From a virus: 34,549 bases of DNA. This document shows positions 24,793 through 31,525 of the stretch, piece after piece. The notes under the pieces are model-generated. The model saw only the letters and a list, made by a program, of their open reading frames with translations, was not told where the DNA came from and searched no databases. The first letter of the stretch is position 1. Every line of letters begins with the position of its first letter. Made by a program: the position numbers and the translations under genes. Location: positions 1 through 34,549 of the IMG/VR virus record IMGVR_UViG_3300001450_000121; one strand, written 5' to 3'.

Positions 24793-25136
24793 TGAGAGTA
24801 CTAACAAGAGGTCTGACCGGAGCAGCCGGTGGCTTAGTTTTGCAAGGTCTTGGCCCTGCACTTGAAGTTGTAAAAATACTTCGAGCCGGGAGGTCTGCAG
24901 CTTCTAGAGCTGTAAAAGACTTAAATGAGACTTTTAGGCTATCTGCAATGTTAATTTCATATAATGGAGCGGACGTATTTAGACCAATTGCTAAAAATAT
25001 AAGAAAAACTTTTGTCAAGAATGAGATAGTTATTAGGCGAGCTACACCACTGTCTATTGAACATAGAAAATCAAAAGACATAGAAGTTATTGCTGAAACT
25101 GTAAAAATAAGGAATAAGAAAAATGTCAAACATTGA
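24792..25136 (+). CDS. Small basic protein of unknown function
   Basis: A 114-aa protein with its start on the previous stop (TAATG). The N-terminus is Gly/Leu-rich and mildly hydrophobic (GLTGAAGGLVLQGLGPALEV). The rest is helical and strongly basic, ending in KIRNKKNVKH. It overlaps the next gene by 14 bases. The tight coupling with structural-type genes suggests a virion or assembly component. No family recognised; the hydrophobic N-terminus looks too glycine-rich and short for a clear membrane helix. Confidence 0.55.
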   Translation: MRVLTRGLTGAAGGLVLQGLGPALEVVKILRAGRSAASRAVKDLNETFRLSAMLISYNGADVFRPIAKNIRKTFVKNEIVIRRATPLSIEHRKSKDIEVIAETVKIRNKKNVKH

Positions 25137-25617
25137 TCTTTTATTAGACGAAGAAAATGAGCTAACGTTTGCTCTTAAAATTGAAGGGACACGTCCTGCA
25201 ACAGCAAAATGCAGATTAGTTTTAGAAAACAAAGATATGTCTTTGGTTTTTAACTCTGACACATACAACGGAGAAGAAGTAAGTGTTGTGCTTCCTCCGC
25301 TTGGTCATGTTTTAAAAGAAGGTCAATACAATATGAATCTAGAAGTTATTGTAGAAGACAAGTTTTTTAAACCATTGACACTTGTTGGCAATTTTGAAAA
25401 GAGCATATCAATTGTTGCAGAAACAGTTACAAAAAAGAAAGAAGTTCTCAAGCCACAAGTAAGTCTTTCAAGTGTGTCAGTAAAAAGAAGAAAAAAATCT
25501 TCTTTTAATAAGCCAGCTCAAAAAATAAAAACAAAAACAAATCAAGTTTTAGAATCAAAAACAAAAATAACCGACAAAGATATAATGTCGCTTATTGAAG
25601 CACTAAAGAGTAGATAA
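25123..25617 (+). CDS. Ig-like/beta-sandwich protein with basic tail, probably structural
   Basis: A 164-aa protein. Residues 1-100 alternate strands and polar turns: ELTFALKIEGTRPATAKCRL, EVSVVLPPLGHVLKEGQYNM, NLEVIVEDKFFKPLTLVG. This gives a beta-sandwich look of the kind seen in head or tail decoration proteins. Residues 105-150 are a Lys/Ser-rich linker, and the end (KITDKDIMSLIEALKSR) is a short helix. Its start lies inside the preceding gene and its stop overlaps the next ATG (TAATG). A virion protein is likely from fold pattern and context; a precise role cannot be given. Confidence 0.55.
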   Translation: MSNIDLLLDEENELTFALKIEGTRPATAKCRLVLENKDMSLVFNSDTYNGEEVSVVLPPLGHVLKEGQYNMNLEVIVEDKFFKPLTLVGNFEKSISIVAETVTKKKEVLKPQVSLSSVSVKRRKKSSFNKPAQKIKTKTNQVLESKTKITDKDIMSLIEALKSR

Positions 25618-25838
25618 TGATAGAAATTTTTTACACATCCATCCTGTCGTCCCTTGTTATTTCGTATATAATGGTCGGAGTTTTTTCTTGGAAACTAGAA
25701 AAAGATGTCAATCAAGCAATTGAAAAAGTTATTTCTTCTTCAAAAAATCTTAAAAAACAAGAAAATCTTTTAGCGTTGTCTAGAACGAAGAAATCTATGC
25801 TTAGGTACATTTTTTGGCCAATTACATTTTTTAAGTAG
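25617..25838 (+). CDS. Small membrane protein with one N-terminal helix
   Basis: A 73-aa protein with a hydrophobic helix at residues 4-24 (IFYTSILSSLVISYIMVGVF), followed by a charged helical part (KLEKDVNQAIEKVISSSKNL) and an aromatic end. It would probably sit as a single-pass inner-membrane protein with a cytoplasmic tail. It overlaps the preceding stop by one base. Small phage membrane proteins can be holin-like or act in superinfection exclusion or host membrane remodelling; nothing here separates these. Confidence 0.55.
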   Translation: MIEIFYTSILSSLVISYIMVGVFSWKLEKDVNQAIEKVISSSKNLKKQENLLALSRTKKSMLRYIFWPITFFK

Positions 25839-25844
25839 GTTAAT

Positions 25845-26573
25845 GTGACTTTAGACGCTGAAAGTAAAATATTCCTACTTCAGTATAAACTCTACTATGA
25901 AGAAATAGATGTTGTTAACAATGAGTTTCAAAGAGGTCAAGCAGACCTTTTAATTTATGTAACGAATTTTAGAGAAAATCTTTCTGAAGAAGTAGAAGGA
26001 CAAAGAAAAGACTTTAATCAACACTTTTTTGGTGATAGAGATATAGAAGAAAAGTTAGATTTCCAACCCTCTCCTGTGCAAATACCAGAACAAACAGAAG
26101 AAAAAACAAATTTGACAGTAGCAAAATGGGCAAAAAATCTCTATAGAAAGATTGCAATAGCAACACACCCAGACAAGACAATGCATTTAGGTGTGCCTTC
26201 TCTCGTGAAAAAATTTAACAAGTATTACAACACAGCAATAAGCGACTACGCTGCTGGGCAGTATGATAGTTTGCTTTTTATTGGTTTTGAACTTGGGCTT
26301 GAAATCCCAGCTGAAAAAATAACTGAGCATATTGTTCCTAAAAATAGAGCGCTTTCAAAAGAAATTGAAAAGAAAAAGAAGAGTATTGCATATCAGTGGC
26401 AAAAAGTACCTGAAAAAGACAAAAACGAAGTGTTAGAAAAATACTTAACTTCCCTAGGTTACGTTTTTGACAAAAAAGACATAGAAGCAACAATTAAAAG
26501 AGTAAGAAAAATTAAAAGAAAAGTTGGTACTAGGCCGGTAAACATTATTAAAAAAAGAATAAAGAAAAATTAA
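25845..26573 (+). CDS. J-domain (DnaJ-like) protein
   Basis: A 242-aa protein starting at GTG 25845 with a TAGG-type SD. Residues 95-150 form a J domain: WAKNLYRKIAIATHPDKTMH with the HPD motif at 108-110, followed by a helix (LVKKFNKYYNTAISDYAAGQ) matching helix III. J proteins stimulate Hsp70 (DnaK) through HPD. Unlike DnaJ, the J domain lies mid-protein after a ~90-residue helical segment, and there is no G/F region or zinc finger. The basic C-terminus (RKIKRKVGTRPVNIIKKRIK) could bind nucleic acid. It ends the 23930-26573 operon. A role in recruiting host DnaK to virion assembly or replication is an inference. Confidence 0.8.
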   Translation: MTLDAESKIFLLQYKLYYEEIDVVNNEFQRGQADLLIYVTNFRENLSEEVEGQRKDFNQHFFGDRDIEEKLDFQPSPVQIPEQTEEKTNLTVAKWAKNLYRKIAIATHPDKTMHLGVPSLVKKFNKYYNTAISDYAAGQYDSLLFIGFELGLEIPAEKITEHIVPKNRALSKEIEKKKKSIAYQWQKVPEKDKNEVLEKYLTSLGYVFDKKDIEATIKRVRKIKRKVGTRPVNIIKKRIKKN

Positions 26574-26629
26574 TCCTTCTTTGTACAAGTTAAGGTATTT
26601 GCATATAATCAAATTACCACAAAGAAGGA
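26574..26629 (+). promoter_or_regulatory. Promoter and inverted repeat masking the ribosome binding site
   Basis: Promoter TTGTAC (26581-26586), 17-base spacer, TATAAT (26604-26609). An 11-base perfect inverted repeat, TCCTTCTTTGT (26574-26584) and ACAAAGAAGGA (26619-26629), pairs the -35 region with the SD of the next gene. Only transcripts reading through from upstream contain both arms. Confidence 0.6.
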
Positions 26630-26635
26630 GAAAAC

Positions 26636-26854
26636 ATGACACTTAGTGATTCAACAATTGCTCACGTAGCACAACTCGTACAGCTCGCAATGCTAACAGG
26701 GACCGACGTCGTAGATCATATGCGAATGATGACTTTGGTAGATATAGACGGAAGTCTCGAGCTAGATCCTGATTACGAACAGCGAAGTGAAGATAACGTG
26801 CAGCGAATGATACAGGAAGCAGTTAGAATGCAGAGCGAAGTTTCCGAGAGCTAA
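26636..26854 (+). CDS. Small conserved-looking acidic protein, unknown function
   Basis: A 72-aa protein with strong SD AAGGAG and its own promoter. Sequence: LSDSTIAHVAQLVQLAMLTG, a VVDHMRMMTLVDIDGSLELD stretch, then an acidic helix with RSEDNVQRMIQEAVRMQSE. It looks like a small helical protein without membrane segment or metal motif. Codon use is more GC-rich than neighbours, suggesting good expression. It is followed 5 bases later by the dUTPase-like gene and so leads the dNTP-supply operon. Family not recognised. Confidence 0.65.
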   Translation: MTLSDSTIAHVAQLVQLAMLTGTDVVDHMRMMTLVDIDGSLELDPDYEQRSEDNVQRMIQEAVRMQSEVSES

Positions 26855-26859
26855 ATCTT

Positions 26860-27237
26860 ATGAAGTGCAATCTTGAAAAAATGTTTATTCTTAGGAATGA
26901 ATTTATTGAAAAAATGAAACAAGATAGGCCTGGATCTTATCCAGACTTGCCTGTTGATCTAAGAAAAAAAGATTCACAACAATTTTGTAGAGATCTAGCG
27001 CTTAGAGGCGTTGAAGAAATGTTTGAAGCACTTCAGCACCTAAAAAACTGGAAGCCTCATAGAATGACAGAATTTAATGAGGGTCCGGATAGAGAAGAGT
27101 TTTTAGAAGAAATAGTTGACGCTTTAAACTACTTCTTTTCACTGCTTATCGCTGCTGGTTTTGATGAAGATGATTTAACAGCTGCTTATATTTTAAAGCA
27201 CGACATTATAATGAAAAGGATACAGGAAGGTTATTAG
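26860..27237 (+). CDS. All-alpha NTP pyrophosphatase, dUTPase-like (MazG superfamily)
   Basis: A 125-aa helical protein with the metal-binding pattern of the dimeric dUTPase/MazG superfamily: E53-M-F-E56 (VEEMFEALQHL), 27 residues, then E84-I-V-D87 (EEIVDALNYFFSLL), followed by the helix DLTAAYILKHDIIMKRI. That is the ExxE(12-28)ExxD signature. It should hydrolyse dUTP or a related dNTP to the monophosphate, keeping uracil out of DNA and feeding thymidylate synthesis, which fits the ThyX gene downstream. The exact substrate cannot be fixed from the sequence. No clear SD; it starts 5 bases after the previous stop. Confidence 0.8.
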   Translation: MKCNLEKMFILRNEFIEKMKQDRPGSYPDLPVDLRKKDSQQFCRDLALRGVEEMFEALQHLKNWKPHRMTEFNEGPDREEFLEEIVDALNYFFSLLIAAGFDEDDLTAAYILKHDIIMKRIQEGY

Positions 27238-28139
27238 TGAATTTTATAGACATGATGGAAGCGCAAGCCAAGTACAATAAAACAAAATTTGGTGAGCTCG
27301 ACTCAGACGATAGAAAAAGAGAGATAAGCAAAGACTTAGCTCTAAATGCTTATAATTCTATCAATAAAATGATTAAAAAAATGAGAATTGACAATGGTCT
27401 TCCTCACGAAGACGATTTAATATTTTCTTCTATTGATGTTCTGAGATATGTCATGTCCATGCTAAATCTTTGGGACATAAGCCCTGAGGAAGTTTCTACT
27501 GCATTCTTGCTTAAAGATATTTTTCTTGACATAGATCATAAGACAAATTCTAAAAAGTGGGAAGGACAACCAGTTGCAATAGTTGATATTGACGATGTCT
27601 TAGCAGAGTTTAGACAACCCTTTTCAGATTTCTTAAAACAAGAATATAAAGTAGAAGCAGATGTTGAAAGTCCTCAGTACTTTTTTGTTGAAGAAATATT
27701 AAATGCTGATGAAGGTCTAAACCCAGAAAAAGTTTTTGAAAGTTTTGTCAATGATAGCCAGTTTAGGCATCTTCCTGTAATAGAAGGCGCAAAAGAATTT
27801 CTAATTAGCCTTAGATCACAAGGATACTGGATCCAGCTTCTAACAGCACGGCCAAAGAAAGATTTAAAGATCTTTTATGACACATACTACTGGTTAGGAG
27901 CGACCGGTCTTTGCTTTGATAGAGTAGATTTCTCACCTGAAAAGCTAAGATGGTGTATGAACTCTGAGTATTACGACTCAGGCGCTATTACTTTTGCTGT
28001 TGATGATTCACCAAAGCATGCTTTAGAATATGCAAAGCATGGAATTTGTGTAAAAGTACCTATAAAAAGCTATAATAAAAGTATTAATCATGAAAACATT
28101 CAATTTTATTCAAAAATAGGAGAAGCAATTGGAATATGA
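27237..28139 (+). CDS. Degenerate dUTPase-like domain fused to a HAD (NT5C-like) nucleotidase
   Basis: A 300-aa protein, GTG start overlapping the upstream TAG by one base, SD AGGAAGG. Residues 28-100 align with the preceding dUTPase-like protein (DLALNAYNSINKM against DLALRGVEEMFEA; SSIDVLRYVMSML against EEIVDALNYFFSL), but Glu53, Glu56 and Glu84 became Ser41, Lys44 and Ser64; only Asp67 is kept. Residues 112-300 are a HAD phosphatase: VAIVDIDDVLAEF (Asp117/Asp119), LLTARP (Thr203), Lys236, and VDDSPKHALEY (Asp256/Asp257). The DxDxVLAxF form suits 5'(3')-deoxyribonucleotidases. The N-terminal half is probably a non-catalytic dimer or binding domain; the phosphatase looks active. Confidence 0.8.
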   Translation: MNFIDMMEAQAKYNKTKFGELDSDDRKREISKDLALNAYNSINKMIKKMRIDNGLPHEDDLIFSSIDVLRYVMSMLNLWDISPEEVSTAFLLKDIFLDIDHKTNSKKWEGQPVAIVDIDDVLAEFRQPFSDFLKQEYKVEADVESPQYFFVEEILNADEGLNPEKVFESFVNDSQFRHLPVIEGAKEFLISLRSQGYWIQLLTARPKKDLKIFYDTYYWLGATGLCFDRVDFSPEKLRWCMNSEYYDSGAITFAVDDSPKHALEYAKHGICVKVPIKSYNKSINHENIQFYSKIGEAIGI

Positions 28140-28356
28140 AAAGAAAGAGGTGGTAGTGACTCCTCAAAAATTTAGCTGGAAAGAAAAAAAGAGGTTTAGC
28201 AGATACGAAGACGCTTCAAGTCTAAAGTCTTCTCTTTTAAAAGAAGGTTATAAAAAAGTAAAGATTCGCCGATGCGGCCCTGAAGGTTCTCAATTTAAAG
28301 TAGTTGTTGGAACCGAAGTAAAAACAAACAAAAAAGGAAAAAATAATGCCAATTAA
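28129..28356 (+). CDS. Small basic protein of unknown function, TTG start
   Basis: A 75-aa protein reading from TTG 28129 with a good SD (AGGAGAAG) inside the end of the HAD gene. It is highly charged: VTPQKFSWKEKKRFSRYEDA, then a predicted alpha-beta turn (LLKEGYKKVKIRRCGPEGSQ, FKVVVGTEV) and a Lys/Asn tail. The KVKIRR...FKVVVG segment could be a small single beta-hairpin fold. The last 11 bases overlap the thyX start. A place inside the nucleotide operon is all that can be said. Confidence 0.55.
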   Translation: MEYEKKEVVVTPQKFSWKEKKRFSRYEDASSLKSSLLKEGYKKVKIRRCGPEGSQFKVVVGTEVKTNKKGKNNAN

Positions 28357-29329
28357 TGAAAGCCTTAAGCCTGTGATACTTCCTATGGATTTAAAGTTTG
28401 GCGATTTACCGTCAACAGTGTTTCAAAACAATTTAACTGCACTTAAAGTAGAACTAGTTGATCATCCTACACGATCGCAGTCTCTTAATGTAGCTTGGCA
28501 GTATGTGAAGGCGACATGGGCAGACCATCCAGATAGCACCAATCCTTCAGCTACAAGAATGCAAGAACTGTCTCAAAATCTTGAAGATGTTCTCAACTTC
28601 AGAGCTTTGCCTACACCCATGGAATGTTTAGGCTTTACTTTTAAACTCAGTGGCCTTTCTTTTCAAGAAGTAACTCATATTATCCGGCACCGCGCTGGTT
28701 CTTTTGCTGCACAATGCACAGGCGATAGAGATCTTAGAGACGATGGCGCTGTTGTTCCTGAAGCTGTAGAAAACTCTCCTGAGTTTCTTGATCGATATAT
28801 GGCACTTGTAAGAGACTCTAAGCAGCTATACGCAGACATGACAGATTCAAAAGATATTTCTATGATGGATGCAAGAATGATCTTACCAAAATGCATGACT
28901 TCTTTTTATCTTATGCGCATGAATCTAAAAGACCTTCTTGGTTTTATTCGTCAACGTCAAGATCGTCAAATCCAGCCTGCAGCTGATAATATTCTTGCTG
29001 CTTATATGGCAAAAGAACTAATCAGAGTCCTTCCTGAGGCTTCTTCTGCAATTAACTTTGACAAGCCTGACATGCACTATGTCAAGACCTTTAGAGTTCA
29101 AGTTGGCGATGACTTTACTTCACGAGGCACAAACCTTTATTGGCCCGAACCAAAAAATGATATCTTTGAATTCCACCCGGAAGATACAATTTATCAGGCT
29201 AGACGTGAAGAACTCAACGGTACAGAAAATCCTGGAACTGAAACTATTTTTGAAAATCTTTGGAATTCTTCTATGCAAGAAATCAATGAAATGAAAAGCG
29301 AATACAACGGCTTTATGGGAAGAGAATAA
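28346..29329 (+). CDS. thyX: Divergent flavin-dependent thymidylate synthase (ThyX-like)
   Basis: A 327-aa protein. The ThyX core is visible as HIIRHRAGSFAAQC (Arg114-His115-Arg116, Ser119), corresponding to RHRxxSxxxxSxR, and a downstream helix ARMILPKCMTSFYLMRMNLK leading to LLGFIRQRQDRQIQ, the site where ThyX has the R-x-x-x-x-A-Q substrate-binding region. The second Ser of the motif is Cys124 and its final Arg is displaced, so the motif is not canonical. It is longer than typical ThyX (about 210-250 aa), with extended N- and C-terminal segments. It would make dTMP from dUMP with FAD/NADPH and methylene-folate. SD AAAGGAAA. Fold assignment is fairly sure; activity less so. Confidence 0.75.
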   Translation: MPINESLKPVILPMDLKFGDLPSTVFQNNLTALKVELVDHPTRSQSLNVAWQYVKATWADHPDSTNPSATRMQELSQNLEDVLNFRALPTPMECLGFTFKLSGLSFQEVTHIIRHRAGSFAAQCTGDRDLRDDGAVVPEAVENSPEFLDRYMALVRDSKQLYADMTDSKDISMMDARMILPKCMTSFYLMRMNLKDLLGFIRQRQDRQIQPAADNILAAYMAKELIRVLPEASSAINFDKPDMHYVKTFRVQVGDDFTSRGTNLYWPEPKNDIFEFHPEDTIYQARREELNGTENPGTETIFENLWNSSMQEINEMKSEYNGFMGRE

Positions 29330-29776
29330 ATGAATAAATGCTATATTGCAAGCGGATGGTTTTCACCTGAATGGCTTGAAGAACTTGAGATGATCAAGAC
29401 GAAGCTGGACGTCTGCGGTCTAGAATACTTCTCGCCTAAGGATGAAAATCTATGTGATGAAGATTCTGACATTGGGTTTCAAGATCAGGTCTTTAACGGC
29501 AACATCAAAGGCATGGAAGACTGTGACTGGATGATCTGTAATACTAGGAACAAAGACATGGGTAGTATTTTTGAAGCAGGTTACTTCCATAATCTCGGCA
29601 AGCCTATTGTTTACTTCTGCGCAGGCCTTCCTCCAGGTGCACAGTTTAATCTAATGTTGGCAGCAAGTGGCGAGACTGTATGCACATCGCTAAATGATCT
29701 AGAAGAATACCTTCAGTGGTGTAAGCGTAATGACAGAAAGATTATGCCTCGACGATACGAAGGAAAAATAGAATAA
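29330..29776 (+). CDS. Nucleoside 2-deoxyribosyltransferase-like protein
   Basis: A 148-aa Rossmann-like protein. KCYIASGWFSPEWLEELE forms the first strand and helix. DWMICNTRNKDMGSIFEAGY contains Asp76-x-Gly78-x-x-x-Glu82, where the Glu is the nucleophile of the nucleoside deoxyribosyltransferase/DNPH1 family. GKPIVYFCAG is the following strand. The enzyme either swaps bases between deoxynucleosides or hydrolyses deoxynucleoside monophosphates. It starts right after the thyX stop (TAAATG) and closes the operon before a terminator, so salvage of host deoxynucleotides is the natural role. Confidence 0.75.
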   Translation: MNKCYIASGWFSPEWLEELEMIKTKLDVCGLEYFSPKDENLCDEDSDIGFQDQVFNGNIKGMEDCDWMICNTRNKDMGSIFEAGYFHNLGKPIVYFCAGLPPGAQFNLMLAASGETVCTSLNDLEEYLQWCKRNDRKIMPRRYEGKIE

Positions 29777-29803
29777 AATAACTTCAATTAAGATATTTTC
29801 ATA

Positions 29804-29838
29804 GCTCTGTGTATAATTAATGCACAGGGCATTTTTTT
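29804..29838 (+). terminator. Terminator hairpin with a TATAAT box in its loop
   Basis: Stem GCTCTGTG / CACAGGGC (29804-29811 with 29823-29830, one G-U pair), an 11-base loop TATAATTAATG, then ATTTTTTT. The loop opens with TATAAT at 29812-29817. Terminator for the dNTP operon and possible -10 box for the gene at 29848; no clear -35 is seen. Confidence 0.7.
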
Positions 29839-29847
29839 GGAGTTAAA

Positions 29848-30585
29848 ATGAAAATATCAAGAAGTCAACTAAGACGACTAATAGAGTCTGCAATCTTAAA
29901 CGAGGATGGTTATGATCAAATCATGTCAGGTTTAGGCGGCAAAAGAGAGAATGGATTGCTAGTGCCAGACGGCAGTAACAAGGATGCCATACTAATTCAC
30001 ATGTCTGGGACACAATACGGAATGGGCACAAGAAAAGACGGGAAGGCAATAGGCATGGAGAAAAATGCGATGGAAGGAATCGCAAAAGCCACCGGGAAAG
30101 ACTTGTCTAAGAAAAACTACTATATCTGGAGAGGGCTTTCTGAGTACTGGGATTCTGGAATGATGGAGCTTCCTGCTTCTGGAAGAAGTGGTGACCCTTA
30201 TCTTTACATGCCTTCTTCGATCGGAAAAGATGGCTTTATTGATAAAGTAAGAGTCGTTGCTGGACCTCAAGCAAAAGCGATAGGTAGAACTATATCTGCA
30301 TCCGCATTGGAAGGAAAACCTGCAAATTTAGAGAACATGGCAGAAAGTTTTCTAGTAGCGCTTGGTGAACAGATAGCTGAATTTGTTAAAGAAGCTTATG
30401 AGGCCGGTGTCAATATGTCTGATGGTGTTGAAAAGTTTGCTGCACGAGTAGCTTCAAAATATTTAGGTGTTGAAGAGTCAACTGCTAGAAACTTTGTAAA
30501 AGGATTTATAATTAGCGCGAGCGCATTAACTGGAATTATAGGGATGGCAGCAACAGCTGCTACAGTAATACCAGATAGAAGCTAA
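29848..30585 (+). CDS. Phage protein with putative capsid-targeting N-terminus
   Basis: A 245-aa protein beginning MKISRSQLRRLIESAILNE. This amphipathic, basic leader resembles a propeptide; the LNE at 17-19 would suit a T4 gp21-type cleavage (L-x-E), which removes capsid-targeting sequences from internal head proteins. The rest is mixed: a Gly/Lys-rich region (residues 25-75), an aromatic segment KKNYYIWRGLSEYWDSG, helices around 150-225 and a hydrophobic Ala/Gly-rich end (GFIISASALTGIIGMAATAA). No enzyme motif recognised. It may be a packaged, ejected protein or a membrane-active factor. SD GGAG; promoter and terminator lie directly upstream. Confidence 0.6.
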   Translation: MKISRSQLRRLIESAILNEDGYDQIMSGLGGKRENGLLVPDGSNKDAILIHMSGTQYGMGTRKDGKAIGMEKNAMEGIAKATGKDLSKKNYYIWRGLSEYWDSGMMELPASGRSGDPYLYMPSSIGKDGFIDKVRVVAGPQAKAIGRTISASALEGKPANLENMAESFLVALGEQIAEFVKEAYEAGVNMSDGVEKFAARVASKYLGVEESTARNFVKGFIISASALTGIIGMAATAATVIPDRS

Positions 30586-30633
30586 AAATATTAATTATGC
30601 CTCGTCAACGCTAGCTCGTATCACTGTGATTTT

Positions 30634-30664
30634 AAAACACTTCTTTGACAAAGAAGTGTTTTTT
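30634..30664 (+). terminator. Rho-independent terminator
   Basis: A 13-bp stem AAAACACTTCTTT / AAAGAAGTGTTTT (30634-30646 with 30650-30662), a GAC loop, and a continuing T-run. It follows the 29848 gene. Confidence 0.9.
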
Positions 30665-30689
30665 GTGTGCAAAGACGTGTTAAAAAAAG

Positions 30690-30695
30690 TATAAT
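30690..30695 (+). promoter_or_regulatory. Promoter -10 box before the membrane protein gene
   Basis: TATAAT 26 bases past the terminator and 12 bases before the AAAGGAG site. No good -35 at standard spacing. Confidence 0.4.
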
Positions 30696-30712
30696 ATTTA
30701 AAAGGAGAAAGA

Positions 30713-31525
30713 ATGTTACTTTTTGCATGGTTTTATGCATTGTTTTCTGCACTATCTTTAGATTTGTTCATGACTTCTATGCTTTGGGTTTTAGGCGGAT
30801 TTTTTTTACACTACTTCTTTAAAAACAATAATTTTAAAAGATTTTTTTTATTAACGTATTTTTTAGTTCTCTTGCCTTTTTCTTTCTTTGAATGGAATCA
30901 AATATCACAAGATTTTAACAACAAAGCACAACAAAATCAGTATACTCCGCTGAATGTAGCTGGTGTATACAATATTACTTTTCTTATGTCTTCAATTGGG
31001 TCGCTCGCAGGTTACCCACAAACAGGTTTTGAAATGATTTACTTTGCCATTCCAGCAAAGATAAAAAGTCATGACATAACGATACAGTCAGACTTCGCCA
31101 TGAAATCTGAAAAAGTTAGAGGTTACATAGAAAAGCATATTGATTCACAAAGAAAAACTTCTAGCTTTTATTTAAACTGGACTAGAGCTGAGCACTCGTC
31201 TGACTCTTCAAGAGTCGCTTTAGCTCTGAACGGTGCTTCTATTTTGTACGTTAGAAAAAAAGTAGATAAATCAGGTAAGACGTACCACGAGTGCGAGATT
31301 GTTACAAACTTTCACATGAATAATGTCAGTACCCGCATCAAGCTAGGAGAAATTACTATTTTAGAGTTAAAAGAGGGGGTTTTTAGTGCTATGCAAGAAA
31401 AAGGTCTTTTCTCTAAATATATAGTTAGAAGAAAGTGGAAAATAACATCTAAGAATGACCTAAGCTCCTTTCATATTTTCTGGCTTGACGATGTAATTCA
31501 AAAAATACTAAGAGGTAAAAGATGA
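30713..31525 (+). CDS. Membrane protein with N-terminal transmembrane region
   Basis: A 270-aa protein. Residues 2-36 (LLFAWFYALFSALSLDLFMT, WVLGGFFLHYFF) and 43-60 (RFFLLTYFLVLLPFSFFE) are hydrophobic, giving two or three membrane helices. The remaining ~200 residues are soluble-type, with predicted beta strands and a basic segment (SKYIVRRKWKITSK). SD AAAGGAGAAAG. It overlaps the next gene by 4 bases (ATGA). Possible roles are membrane anchoring of a phage function or lysis control; no holin signature is evident and the family is unknown to me. Confidence 0.65.
   Translation: MLLFAWFYALFSALSLDLFMTSMLWVLGGFFLHYFFKNNNFKRFFLLTYFLVLLPFSFFEWNQISQDFNNKAQQNQYTPLNVAGVYNITFLMSSIGSLAGYPQTGFEMIYFAIPAKIKSHDITIQSDFAMKSEKVRGYIEKHIDSQRKTSSFYLNWTRAEHSSDSSRVALALNGASILYVRKKVDKSGKTYHECEIVTNFHMNNVSTRIKLGEITILELKEGVFSAMQEKGLFSKYIVRRKWKITSKNDLSSFHIFWLDDVIQKILRGKR

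Noticed and set aside
30586-30712. Possible tRNA or small RNA in one of the longest intergenic gaps
   Set aside because: The gap holds a terminator, a -10 box and an SD; no cloverleaf or other RNA fold could be recognised. No tRNA was seen elsewhere, though a covariance search was not possible.
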